From CBDDGJ01 sp965227805 (GTDB taxonomy: Bacteria; Pseudomonadota; Alphaproteobacteria; RS24): a stretch of 64,000 nt of DNA. The translations under genes were made by a program, and so were the position numbers. The notes beneath the pieces were generated by a model. That model made no database searches. It had not been told where the DNA came from and saw only the letters and a program-made list of their open reading frames with translations. Location: assembly GCA_965227805.1 (NCBI GenBank), contig CBDDGJ010000004.1, forward strand, positions 62,001 to 126,000. The letters are read 5' to 3'. This document shows positions 34,945-42,965 of the stretch, in pieces (position 1 is the stretch's first letter; every line of letters begins with the position of its first letter).

Positions 34945-36477
34945 ATGCGAAATATTATTGAGGAGCTAGAGGAGCGGCGTGAGGTTGCCCGTTTGGGGGG
35001 CGGCCAAAAACGTATAGACACACAACATAAACGCGGCAAACTCACTGCACGCGAGCGCATAGATTTATTGCTTGATGCGGACACATTTGAAGAAATAGAT
35101 ATGTTTGTCGAGCATAAATGCACAGATTTTGGTATGGAAAAACAGAAGATTCCGGGTGACGGGGTGGTGACTGGCTGGGGAACGGTGAATGGCCGTCCGG
35201 TTTATGTTTTTGCTAAAGATTTTACCGTATTTGGCGGGTCGCTCTCGCGCACCCATGCACAAAAAATTATGAAATTGCAGGATATGGCGTTGCGCAATGG
35301 TGCACCGATTATCGGTATGTTAGATTCAGGCGGCGCACGCATACAAGAAGGTGTCGACGCATTGGGAGGCTATGCGGAAGTATTTCAGCGCAACACGCTT
35401 GCCTCGGGCGTTATTCCACAAATTACCATGGTTATGGGACCATGTGCGGGGGGTGATGTTTATTCACCAGCGCTCACCGATTTTATTTTCATGGTGCGTA
35501 ATAGCTCTTATATGTTTGTTACCGGGCCAGATGTTGTAAAAACTGTGACCAATGAAGACGTAACAGCGGAAGAATTGGGCGGTGCAAAAATTCATACCAG
35601 TAAATCATCCGTTGCCGATGGGGCTTATGATAATGATATAGAGGCGATTACCCAGCTGCGCCGGTTTATTGATTTTCTGCCGCTTAATAATCGTTCAGGT
35701 GTCCCGGAACGCCCGGTATTTGATATGCGTGACAGAATAGAGCCTTCGCTTGATACGCTCATTCCCGATAATCCCAATATGCCTTATGATATGAAAGAGC
35801 TGGTTGGTAAGGTCGTGGATGAGGGTGATTTTTTCGAAACGCAAGCCGATTTTGCTAAAAATATTATCACTGGCTTTGGCCGCATAGAAGGGCGCACAGT
35901 GGGTTTTGTAGCCAATCAGCCTATGGTTTTGGCGGGCGTATTGGATAGTGACTCAAGCCGAAAAGCAGGGCGTTTTGTGCGCTTTTGCGATTGCTTTGAC
36001 ATTCCGATCGTGAGCTTTGTTGATGTGCCCGGCTTTTTACCCGGCACGGCGCAGGAATATGGCGGCCTGATTAAGCATGGGGCAAAATTGCTTTATGCAT
36101 ATGCCGAGGCCACAGTGCCGAAAGTAACCGTGATAACACGCAAAGCCTATGGCGGGGCTTATGATGTGATGGCCTCCAAACATTTACGCGGTGACATGAA
36201 TTATGCCTGGCCTACGGCAGAGATTGCGGTTATGGGGGCAAAAGGTGCGGTGGAGATTATTTTCAGGTCTTCCATAGGTGATGATGCCGCGATTGCACAG
36301 CATACCAAAGAATATGAGGGTAGATTCTTAAACCCGTTTGTCGCCGCCGAGCGGGGCTATATTGATGAGGTGATTATGCCGCATAATACGCGCCGCCGTG
36401 TTGCGCGGGCATTGGCTTTATTACGCAATAAAAAACTTGATAATCCGTGGAAAAAACACGGCAATATTCCACTTTAA
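34945..36477 (+). CDS. pccB: Propionyl-CoA carboxylase beta chain (carboxyltransferase)
   Basis: 510-aa carboxyltransferase subunit moving CO2 from biotin to propionyl-CoA (to methylmalonyl-CoA). It has 'RERIDLLLDADTFEEIDMFVEHKC', 'VFGGSLSRTHAQKIMKLQDMA', the acyl-CoA oxyanion region 'DSGGARIQEGVDALGGYAE' and the biotin-site 'RKAYGGAYDVMASKHLRGD'. An Asp in 'KTVTNEDVTAEELGGA' fits propionyl- over acetyl-CoA specificity by family comparison. The ATG follows an AAAGGGG site. It forms an operon with pccA 10 bp downstream. Confidence 0.93.
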   Translation: MRNIIEELEERREVARLGGGQKRIDTQHKRGKLTARERIDLLLDADTFEEIDMFVEHKCTDFGMEKQKIPGDGVVTGWGTVNGRPVYVFAKDFTVFGGSLSRTHAQKIMKLQDMALRNGAPIIGMLDSGGARIQEGVDALGGYAEVFQRNTLASGVIPQITMVMGPCAGGDVYSPALTDFIFMVRNSSYMFVTGPDVVKTVTNEDVTAEELGGAKIHTSKSSVADGAYDNDIEAITQLRRFIDFLPLNNRSGVPERPVFDMRDRIEPSLDTLIPDNPNMPYDMKELVGKVVDEGDFFETQADFAKNIITGFGRIEGRTVGFVANQPMVLAGVLDSDSSRKAGRFVRFCDCFDIPIVSFVDVPGFLPGTAQEYGGLIKHGAKLLYAYAEATVPKVTVITRKAYGGAYDVMASKHLRGDMNYAWPTAEIAVMGAKGAVEIIFRSSIGDDAAIAQHTKEYEGRFLNPFVAAERGYIDEVIMPHNTRRRVARALALLRNKKLDNPWKKHGNIPL

Positions 36478-36487
36478 GGGGCGGTTT

Positions 36488-38473
36488 ATGATTAAAAAAA
36501 TACTGATTGCTAATCGTGGTGAAATTGCCTGTCGTGTGATTAAAACGGCGCGCAAAATGTGTATAAAGACTGTGGCCGTTTATTCCGATGCGGATAGGCA
36601 GGCTTTACATGTAAGTGAAGCTGATGAAGCGGTTTATATTGGTGCGGCACAGGCTTCGGAAAGCTATTTGGTGATTGATAAAATCCTAGATGCGATTAAA
36701 CAAAGCGGTGCCGATGCGGTGCATCCGGGCTATGGTTTTCTAAGCGAAAATAAAGCCTTCGCGCAAGCCCTGGAAAAGGCGGGGATTGCTTTTATTGGTC
36801 CGCCTGCCGATGCGATTGAAGCAATGGGCGATAAGATTACCTCAAAGAAATTGGCGCAAGACGCAGGGGTAAGCACAGTGCCCGGTCATATGGGGTTGAT
36901 TGAGGATGCTGATCAAGCGATAAAAATTGCAAATGAAATCGGCTACCCGGTGATGATTAAGGCATCTGCCGGCGGTGGCGGTAAGGGTATGCGGATTGCG
37001 TGGAATGATGAGCAAGCGCGTGACGGGTTTCACTCATCAAAAAATGAAGCGGCAAATAGTTTCGGTGACGACCGTATTTTTATCGAAAAATTCGTAACCC
37101 AGCCGCGCCATATTGAAATTCAGGTTTTGGGCGATACGCATGGCAATGTCATTTATTTGGGCGAACGTGAATGTTCCATTCAACGGCGCAATCAAAAAGT
37201 GATTGAAGAAGCGCCAAGCCCGTTTCTGGATGAAAAAACCCGTGAGGCAATGGGCAAAGAGGCGGTTGCTTTAGCAAAAGCTGTGAATTATTGCTCGGCA
37301 GGCACGGTGGAATTTATTGTTGATGCAGATAAGAATTTTTACTTTTTGGAAATGAATACGCGTTTGCAGGTTGAACATCCGGTGACGGAGGAAATTACGG
37401 GTATTGATTTGGTGGAGCAGATGATCCGTGTCGCTCAGGGCGAAAAACTTAGCCTTACGCAAGAGGATATTAACCTTACCGGCTGGGCGATGGAAAGCCG
37501 TATCTATGCCGAAGACCCGTATCGTGGGTTTCTGCCGTCCACGGGGCGGTTATCGCGCTATCGTCCGCCAGAGGAAATGCGTAAAGGTGGCATTGTTGTC
37601 CGCAATGATACCGGTGTTTATGAAGGTGGCGAGATTTCCATTTTCTACGATCCGATGATTGCGAAACTGGTTACGCATGCTAAAGACCGCGCTACAGCGA
37701 TTGCGGCCATGCGTGATGCGCTGGATAAGTTCCGGATAGATGGGATTCGCCATAATATCGATTTTCTTGCCGCCATTATGGGACATGACCGGTTTGGTGA
37801 AGGGGCTTTAACAACAGCTTTTATTGATGAAGAATATCCTGACGGGTTTCATGGGAGCCCCTTGAATGAAAAGCGTTTGCAAATATTGGCGGCGATTAGC
37901 TATCATATTCATATGATTTATCTTGAGCGGGCGCGACAAATTTCACACGTTTTGCCCGGTCATACCGTAATGCCACAGGTAAAAATGGCGGTGCAAATTG
38001 GGGAAACCTTATTCATGGTGGCGCGCACGCAAGATGGGATTCGTGTGGAAGACGGTTTATTCATTATTGATAGTTCGTGGAAGCCGGGTGATTTATTTTT
38101 CGCAGGCGTAGTGAATAACGCGATGGTGAATTTAAGTATTGATGTCCTCCCCGAAGGTTATGCGCTTACAGGCCGGGGCGCGCGGCGTGAAGTGGCAATA
38201 CGCAGCGTGAAAGCCCAAAGCCTAATGGGCTTTATGCCGGAAAAAAGCGATGGCGCTTCTGATAAAGCGCTGATTTGCCCCATGCCGGGCGTGGTCGTTT
38301 CCATTGCGGTGGAAGAAGGACAGGAGATAAAAGCAGGTGAGGCGCTGGCTATTGTGGAAGCCATGAAGATGGAGAATATCTTACGCGCCGAAAAGGATGT
38401 CACCATTAAGAAAGTTCTCTGTAAGCCGGGCGATACACTTGCCGTTGATGATGAGATGATTTTATTCGCGTGA
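36488..38473 (+). CDS. pccA: Propionyl/acetyl-CoA carboxylase alpha chain (biotin carboxylase + BCCP)
   Basis: 661-aa subunit that carboxylates biotin with ATP and bicarbonate. Order: biotin carboxylase domain (1-450; 'KILIANRGEIACRVIKTARK', ATP loop 'ASAGGGGKGMRIAW', 'ERECSIQRRNQKVIEEAPSP', 'EMNTRLQVEHPVTE'), a BT linker (about 465-590), then the biotinyl domain with Lys627 in EAMKMEN. The ATG at 36488 encodes MIKKILIANRGE; a longer in-frame extension into pccB is ignored. With pccB it feeds the methylmalonyl-CoA pathway for odd-chain or branched substrates. The mutase and epimerase genes are not in the window. Confidence 0.94.
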   Translation: MIKKILIANRGEIACRVIKTARKMCIKTVAVYSDADRQALHVSEADEAVYIGAAQASESYLVIDKILDAIKQSGADAVHPGYGFLSENKAFAQALEKAGIAFIGPPADAIEAMGDKITSKKLAQDAGVSTVPGHMGLIEDADQAIKIANEIGYPVMIKASAGGGGKGMRIAWNDEQARDGFHSSKNEAANSFGDDRIFIEKFVTQPRHIEIQVLGDTHGNVIYLGERECSIQRRNQKVIEEAPSPFLDEKTREAMGKEAVALAKAVNYCSAGTVEFIVDADKNFYFLEMNTRLQVEHPVTEEITGIDLVEQMIRVAQGEKLSLTQEDINLTGWAMESRIYAEDPYRGFLPSTGRLSRYRPPEEMRKGGIVVRNDTGVYEGGEISIFYDPMIAKLVTHAKDRATAIAAMRDALDKFRIDGIRHNIDFLAAIMGHDRFGEGALTTAFIDEEYPDGFHGSPLNEKRLQILAAISYHIHMIYLERARQISHVLPGHTVMPQVKMAVQIGETLFMVARTQDGIRVEDGLFIIDSSWKPGDLFFAGVVNNAMVNLSIDVLPEGYALTGRGARREVAIRSVKAQSLMGFMPEKSDGASDKALICPMPGVVVSIAVEEGQEIKAGEALAIVEAMKMENILRAEKDVTIKKVLCKPGDTLAVDDEMILFA

Positions 38474-38498
38474 TATAAAAGGTGAGTATAATTTGACG

Positions 38499-38526
38499 TT
38501 GACTTTTTATGATGAACGCTTATTTT
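38499..38526 (+). promoter_or_regulatory. Putative sigma-70 promoter upstream of a small hypothetical gene
   Basis: -35 TTGACT (38499-38504), a 16-bp spacer, then -10 TATTTT (38521-38526), ending 29 bp before the ATG at 38555. It suggests the small gene has its own promoter rather than being read from pccBA. Confidence 0.4.
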
Positions 38527-38554
38527 AATCTTAGGGAAAAACGAAGGAATAGAA

Positions 38555-38854
38555 ATGAGAGATGATTCTGAAAATGAAATCCGCACGATTTCAGTAACAT
38601 CAGAGGAATTTGAGGAAATTCAGCTCATATTGCAGGTGCTAAAGCAGGAAAAAGAAGGACGTGTTCCATATTTTGATAAACCGAGCAAGGTGTATGATAA
38701 ATTCTTTGATTCTTTATTAGATGTTCATTCATTACCTGAAGATGTTTCCAGGCATTACGTCCCCACAGGTGAAGCGGGTGCGCGCTGTGATAGGGATAAT
38801 ATTCGTTCCTATTTTGATAAAGCCATGCGGGTTATAGGTAAAGAAATTTCATAA
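38555..38854 (+). CDS. Small acidic hypothetical protein
   Basis: 99-aa protein I do not recognise. It is charged and acidic, with an N-terminal 'ISVTSEEFEEIQLILQVLKQEKEGR' helix-like stretch and a Lys/Asp-rich C-terminus; there is no signal peptide or membrane segment. An AAGGA ribosome site and a plausible promoter upstream support real expression. Its neighbour downstream is a DUF2335-like membrane protein gene. A DNA- or antitoxin-like helical start ('SVTSEEFEEI') is suggestive but not enough for a call. Confidence 0.6.
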   Translation: MRDDSENEIRTISVTSEEFEEIQLILQVLKQEKEGRVPYFDKPSKVYDKFFDSLLDVHSLPEDVSRHYVPTGEAGARCDRDNIRSYFDKAMRVIGKEIS

Positions 38855-38983
38855 AGCGAATCTGTTAGACCAAACCATAATTACGAATGGATAAAGAGAC
38901 TAAAAAGTCTGAAAATACAGAAATATCCTCTCCTGCAAAGGAGGATATAGAGCTAGGGTCTACCGATAATACAGAGTTCTTCG

Positions 38984-39310
38984 ATGGTGGTAGCTGCCGT
39001 AGAAAGAAAATCTTATTCAGGACCAATTCCGCCGGCAATAGAAGTTCAAAAATATGAGAAAATTTTAACTGGCGCGGCAGATAGAATCCTTTCTTTGGCT
39101 GAAACTGAACAGCAAATTCGTAAATCAAGTATAAAATATAATTTTAGAACTAATAATTTTGTAATACTAGCTTCTATTATGGTTTCATTTGGCTTGATTG
39201 GAGCAGCTTTTTGGTATGTATATTTAGGAGAGCCATGGTTTGGCGTTGCTTTAGGGATATCTATTCCAGTTGCATCCATTATGCGTAAGGCCTTTGAAAA
39301 GCGTAAATAG
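38984..39310 (+). CDS. DUF2335-like small membrane protein, possibly frameshifted N-terminus
   Basis: 108-aa protein with the DUF2335 pattern 'YSGPIPPAIEVQKYEKILTGAADRILSLAETEQQIR' followed by two hydrophobic segments (about 58-78 and 82-98). The function of the family is unknown. ATG 38984 has only a weak AGAG upstream. An upstream frame from ATG 38887 (MDKETKKSENTEISSPAKED...) has the acidic, polar character expected for the N-terminus of such proteins. It runs to codon 33 exactly where this frame begins, offset by one base. A single-base indel near 38983 would join both into one roughly 140-aa protein. It converges on lipB. Confidence 0.6.
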   Translation: MVVAAVERKSYSGPIPPAIEVQKYEKILTGAADRILSLAETEQQIRKSSIKYNFRTNNFVILASIMVSFGLIGAAFWYVYLGEPWFGVALGISIPVASIMRKAFEKRK

Positions 39311-39316
39311 ATAATA

Positions 39317-39961
39317 TTATCCGCAAAAAAACCTCTCAAAATTACGGATAAGGCTTTGGTCTAATTCTGCCATGCTGGCAGTATGGCCGAGGGCTGCCAT
39401 GCTGGTGACGCCATGTTCGGTAATGCCGCAGGGGATAATCCCGCTAAAATGCTCTAAATCGGGGTCCAGATTGATACTCACACCATGAAAACTGACCCAG
39501 CGGCGCATACGTATACCAATGGCGGCGATTTTATCTTCACGCGCTTTGCTGCTAGGGTGCTTCACCCATACGCCCACACGTTCAGGGCGAATAAAGCCAT
39601 CAATGCCAAAATCTTTCAGGCTGACAATGATCCAGCGTTCAATTTGTGTGATGAAATGACGTATATCCCGCCCGCGCTTGTTCAAATCCAACATAAGATA
39701 AATAACGCGTTGCCCCGGGCCGTGATAGGTATATTGCCCGCCGCGCCCGCTTTGATATACAGGAAAACGGGTGGGGTCGCATAAATCTTCTGGCTGTGCG
39801 CTGATGCCGGCTGTGTAGATGGGGGGATGTTCTAAAAACCATAAACATTCAGGTGCATCGCCTTGATATATATCACGAATATGTTTCTCCATGAACGCAC
39901 ATGCCGTCTCGTAATCGACATAAGCATCAGAGAATTTAAGCGTGGGCATAGGGTACGGCAT
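39317..39961 (-). CDS. lipB: Octanoyl-[ACP]:protein octanoyltransferase LipB
   Basis: 214-aa enzyme transferring octanoyl from ACP to lipoyl domains, the first step of lipoate synthesis. It has 'FLEHPPIYTAGISA', the substrate loop 'QSGRGGQYTYHGPGQRVIYLMLDL', catalytic Lys in 'EDKIAAIGIRMRRWVSFHGVSINLDPDL', and catalytic Cys in 'GIIPCGI'. The start could be ATG 39961 or 39949; neither has a clear ribosome site. The gene is single and minus-strand, convergent with the DUF2335-like gene by 6 bp. lipA is not in the window. Confidence 0.93.
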   Translation of the reverse strand: MPYPMPTLKFSDAYVDYETACAFMEKHIRDIYQGDAPECLWFLEHPPIYTAGISAQPEDLCDPTRFPVYQSGRGGQYTYHGPGQRVIYLMLDLNKRGRDIRHFITQIERWIIVSLKDFGIDGFIRPERVGVWVKHPSSKAREDKIAAIGIRMRRWVSFHGVSINLDPDLEHFSGIIPCGITEHGVTSMAALGHTASMAELDQSLIRNFERFFCG

Positions 39962-40090
39962 AATATGGTCAAACTATCATATATGGCGCATCTTAAAAAT
40001 ACATAAATTATATGTAAATAAAAATAAATCACATATTCTTATTGATAAATATGAAAAATTACCCCATATTATGTATGTAAGGAGTTTACT

Positions 40091-40651
40091 ATGCTACCTA
40101 TTGCCATCTGTGTGGACACGAAGCGAATTGCCCTTATCGGCAATGGGGAAAGCGCGGCAAAGCGCCTATCTATGCTTTATGAAGCAGGCGCGCAAAATAT
40201 AGATATTTATGCACCATCTGGGGAAGGCAGCTTTGGGGCGCATGCACAAAGTCGGATTATCCCGCGTTTGCCACAGGCTGCTGAGATTGCCGATTATCAT
40301 CTCATATATGTTGCCGACTGCGCTATGGATGTGGCAGAAGCGATTGCCAAACATGCACGAGAAGCAAATGTGTTGGTGAATGTTGAGGATGTGCTACCTC
40401 TTTGCGATTTTCATGTTCCGGCGATTATGCGGCGGGGTGATTTATTGCTTAGCATATCAACGGGGGGAAAAGCTCCGGGTCTGGCACGGCGCGTGAAGCA
40501 TTATTTGGCAAAGCTATTTCCATCAGATTGGGCGGATTATGTGAATGAGCTTGCTCATGCCCGTGCTAAGTGGCGCAAGCAGGGTGATGATATATCTGTG
40601 CTCGCACAAAAAATGGATAAAATGATTGATGAGAAAGGCTGGTTATCCTAA
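40091..40651 (+). CDS. Precorrin-2 dehydrogenase / siroheme synthase N-terminal domain (CysG-N type)
   Basis: 186-aa protein matching the N-terminal half of CysG: NAD-binding 'KRIALIGNGESAAKRLSMLYEAGAQNIDIYAP', 'VLVNVEDVLPLCDFHVPAIMRRGDLLLSISTGGKAPGLARRVKHYLAKLF'. It oxidises precorrin-2 to sirohydrochlorin and may insert iron. The uroporphyrinogen methyltransferase half (CobA/SUMT) is absent and must be encoded elsewhere. A GGAG site (near 40081) precedes the ATG. Its stop overlaps the cysH start by one base, which links siroheme supply to sulfate assimilation. Confidence 0.9.
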   Translation: MLPIAICVDTKRIALIGNGESAAKRLSMLYEAGAQNIDIYAPSGEGSFGAHAQSRIIPRLPQAAEIADYHLIYVADCAMDVAEAIAKHAREANVLVNVEDVLPLCDFHVPAIMRRGDLLLSISTGGKAPGLARRVKHYLAKLFPSDWADYVNELAHARAKWRKQGDDISVLAQKMDKMIDEKGWLS

Positions 40652-41382
40652 TGCAACACCACGCATATGTAGCATCTGAAACAGAATTGGATTTAGCGCA
40701 GCTCAATACTGAATTTGCCCAGAGCACGGCGCCTGATATTTTACGCCGCGCGATACAGGATATTTTTTCTGGCCGTATTGGTCTGGTGTCTTCCTTTGGT
40801 GCGGAATCTGCGATTTTGCTGCATTTGGTGGCACAGGTAGAGCCTGCCTTACCAATTATATTTTTGAATACGGGAAAATTATTCGGGGAAACATTGCGCT
40901 TTCGCGATCGTCTGCAAGCGCGTTTGGGGCTGACAGATATTCGTGCGCTTGCCCCGCATCCTGATGATTTGGAAAAACATGACCCAAAAGGCGATTTATG
41001 GACACGTGATACAGATGCCTGCTGCCATATTCGCAAAGTGCTGCCGCAAGCCCATGCAACGCGCGGGTTTGATGCGTTAATTACCGGGCGCAAACGCTTT
41101 CAAACCAAAGAGCGCGCACAAATGGATATTATTGAACGTGATGCAGATGGAACATATAAGCTCAACCCATTGGCAAATTGGGGCTTGGAAGACTTAAAAA
41201 GCTATATTGAAACGCATAATTTGCCGCGTCATCCTTTGGTGAAAGATGGGTTTTTATCGATTGGCTGTATGCCATGCACGTCACGCGTTGCACCGGGTGA
41301 AGATTATCGCTCAGGCCGCTGGCAAGGGCAAGATAAAGAAGAATGTGGTATTCACCTTAATGTTGATGGTGATGGCATTTAG
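40651..41382 (+). CDS. cysH: Phosphoadenylyl/adenylyl-sulfate reductase
   Basis: 243-aa thioredoxin-dependent reductase giving sulfite. PAPS-reductase motifs are 'GLVSSFGAESAILLHLVA', 'IIFLNTGKLFGETL', 'ALITGRKRFQTKERAQ' and the C-terminal ECGIHL catalytic Cys. The paired 'DACCHIRKV' and 'GCMPCT' cysteines indicate a [4Fe-4S] cluster, so APS rather than PAPS is the likely substrate. It is the last intact gene before the IS-bounded island; any following sulfite reductase gene is missing here, and the accessory DNA begins 54 bp after its stop. Confidence 0.92.
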   Translation: MQHHAYVASETELDLAQLNTEFAQSTAPDILRRAIQDIFSGRIGLVSSFGAESAILLHLVAQVEPALPIIFLNTGKLFGETLRFRDRLQARLGLTDIRALAPHPDDLEKHDPKGDLWTRDTDACCHIRKVLPQAHATRGFDALITGRKRFQTKERAQMDIIERDADGTYKLNPLANWGLEDLKSYIETHNLPRHPLVKDGFLSIGCMPCTSRVAPGEDYRSGRWQGQDKEECGIHLNVDGDGI

Positions 41383-41436
41383 GCTAAAAACTTACCCTGC
41401 TTTTGGCTTATGCCTTATACGGGACGCTTAAAACTT

Positions 41437-41664
41437 GGGTCTGACCTAGATAAGGGTTTGTTTTTTAGTTGAACCACCATTTTATGAGAACTGTGCTCAT
41501 TTTTGCAACAGGCCGATAGTTGAACCGCCATTCACACTCTTTGATAAAGAGATGAAAGTGCTCTTTGGGGATGCCATTATACCGTCGGAGATGCCTCTTT
41601 GACTGGCTCCAGAAGTTCTCAATCCCGTTGATGTGATTAGCCTGATCAGCAAAGCATTCGGAAT
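41437..41664 (-). mobile_element. Remnant (transposase 3' end) of an IS1595-family element
   Basis: 228 bp that read, as reverse complement, with no mismatch that I can find against 57100-57327 of the complete IS1595-family copy. They include the outer inverted repeat GGGTCTGACCTAGATAA (41437-41453) and the last 65 or so transposase codons. Identity stops abruptly at 41664/41665, where the IS3-family element begins. The missing half is not found on the far side of that IS3 element, so it was deleted rather than split. It is inactive and forms the left edge of the accessory island. Confidence 0.9.
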
Positions 41665-41743
41665 TGACCCACCCCCTATAATTAGTTCCATTATTTATCT
41701 CGTTTTTAGGGTAGAATATTTGATTAAATTATAGGAGTTATAT

Positions 41744-42022
41744 ATGGGTAAATTACGCCATAAACCGGAACAGATTATTCGCAAACTTAGGGAGGCAGAG
41801 GTTTTGTCTGGTCATGGTAAGAGTATTGATGAGATATGCCGTGCGCTTGGCATATCGGATGCGACGTATTACAAATGGCGTAAGGCTTATGGGGGCATGC
41901 AGGTGAGCCAAGCGAAGCGCCTTAAGGCGTTAGAATCTGAGAATGCCCGTTTAAAGCGTGTGGTGGCTGATCTTACACTAGACAAACAGATATTGAAAGA
42001 TGCAGCCGAGGGAAACTTCTAA
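41744..42022 (+). CDS. IS3-family transposase OrfA
   Basis: 92-aa OrfA with the HTH 'PEQIIRKLREAEVLSGHGKSIDEICRALGISDATYYKWRKAYGGM' (transposon-end recognition) and a C-terminal leucine-zipper stretch 'KRLKALESENARLKRVVADLTLDKQILKD'. A TAGGAG ribosome site is near 41732. Its last codons GAG-GGA-AAC contain a -1 slippery heptamer that would fuse it to OrfB. Confidence 0.92.
   Translation: MGKLRHKPEQIIRKLREAEVLSGHGKSIDEICRALGISDATYYKWRKAYGGMQVSQAKRLKALESENARLKRVVADLTLDKQILKDAAEGNF
42010..42016 (+). other. -1 ribosomal frameshift heptamer G_GGA_AAC
   Basis: GGGAAAC sits in the zero frame of orfA as G-GGA-AAC, the X-XXY-YYZ form. Slipping by -1 enters the orfB frame (GGG AAA CTT CTA AGC...) and bypasses the orfA stop at 42020-42022. 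This would make the OrfAB transposase. Confidence 0.75.
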
Positions 42023-42048
42023 GCGCTGAACGGAAGCGTCGTTGTGTC

Positions 42049-42903
42049 GTGCAGTCTCAGCAACGCTATGGCATATCTGAACGTCGTGCATGTGATGCGC
42101 TTGGCGTGTGCCGCTGTGTTCAGCGCTATAAAAACCGCACCCCCGATGATGAAGGACGCCTTCGTGAGGATATCATCTGCTTGGCACACCGCTATGGCCG
42201 CTATGGTTACAAGCGTATTACCGCGTTATTACGCACACAAGGCTGGCAGGTCAATCACAAGCGCGTGGAACGCATCTGGCGTGAGGAAGGACTGAAAGTC
42301 CCGAAAAAGCAGAAGAAACGTGGCCGTTTATACCTCAATGATGGTTCTTGTATCCGTCTCCGCCCCTGCTGGGCGAACCATGTCTGGAGCTATGATTTTG
42401 TAGCGGATCGTCTTAGCAATGGTAAGAAGATACGCATGTTGACGGTGATTGATGAGTTCACGCGTCAATGTCTTGCTATCCGTGTTGATTACCGCCTCAA
42501 TAGTGATGATGTGTTGGATGTCTTAAGCGATTTATTCCTAAAGCATGGTATGCCCGCGTATATTCGTTCGGATAATGGTAGTGAATTCACCGCCAGCACA
42601 TTGAAAGAGTGGCTACACAAGCTGAAGGTGAAGACATCCTATATTGAACCAGGAAGTCCATGGGAGAACGGCTATAATGAAAGCTTTAATGGCCGATTAC
42701 GTGATGAACTGCTCAATGGTGAATTGTTCTATACGCTCATGGAGGCGCAAATCATCATTGAGGATTGGCGTAACCATTACAACCATATCAGACCGCACAG
42801 CGCGCTTGGATACTGTCCACCAGCCCCAATGGCGCGTTTATCTTTTGAGACTCAATTTTTTCAGCCGAATCTCCCAAAGTCATCAAACTGTCTACAATCC
42901 TAG
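42049..42903 (+). CDS. IS3-family transposase OrfB (DDE integrase domain)
   Basis: 284 aa from GTG 42049; normally made as a fusion with OrfA through frameshifting, in which case the frame continues back to about 42010. The HTH_21 region 'RRACDALGVCRCVQRYKNRTPDDEGRLREDIICLAHRYGRYGYKRITALL' precedes the rve core with DDE residues in 'WSYDFVADRL', 'IRSDNGSEF' and 'ENGYNESFNGRLRDELLN'. Full length, no internal stops. Confidence 0.92.
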   Translation: MQSQQRYGISERRACDALGVCRCVQRYKNRTPDDEGRLREDIICLAHRYGRYGYKRITALLRTQGWQVNHKRVERIWREEGLKVPKKQKKRGRLYLNDGSCIRLRPCWANHVWSYDFVADRLSNGKKIRMLTVIDEFTRQCLAIRVDYRLNSDDVLDVLSDLFLKHGMPAYIRSDNGSEFTASTLKEWLHKLKVKTSYIEPGSPWENGYNESFNGRLRDELLNGELFYTLMEAQIIIEDWRNHYNHIRPHSALGYCPPAPMARLSFETQFFQPNLPKSSNCLQS

Positions 42904-42965
42904 GGGCTGTTCAGTCAGGTTGAAGGGGTGCTTTGTCTTTATGTCTTGGCAAAGTTTCCCCCTTT

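Larger units (their letters stand above)
41665..42913 (+). mobile_element. IS3-family (IS407-like) insertion sequence, apparently complete
   Basis: About 1.25-kb element with left end TGACCCACCCCCTATAATT and right end (inverted) TGAACAGCCCCTAGGATT, which match imperfectly as terminal repeats around CCCCTA..ATT. It holds orfA and orfB in the -1 arrangement typical of the family with a visible slippery site. The flanks (GAAT left, GTCA right) do not form a target duplication, consistent with rearrangement after insertion. It sits in the broken IS1595 remnant. Confidence 0.85.
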
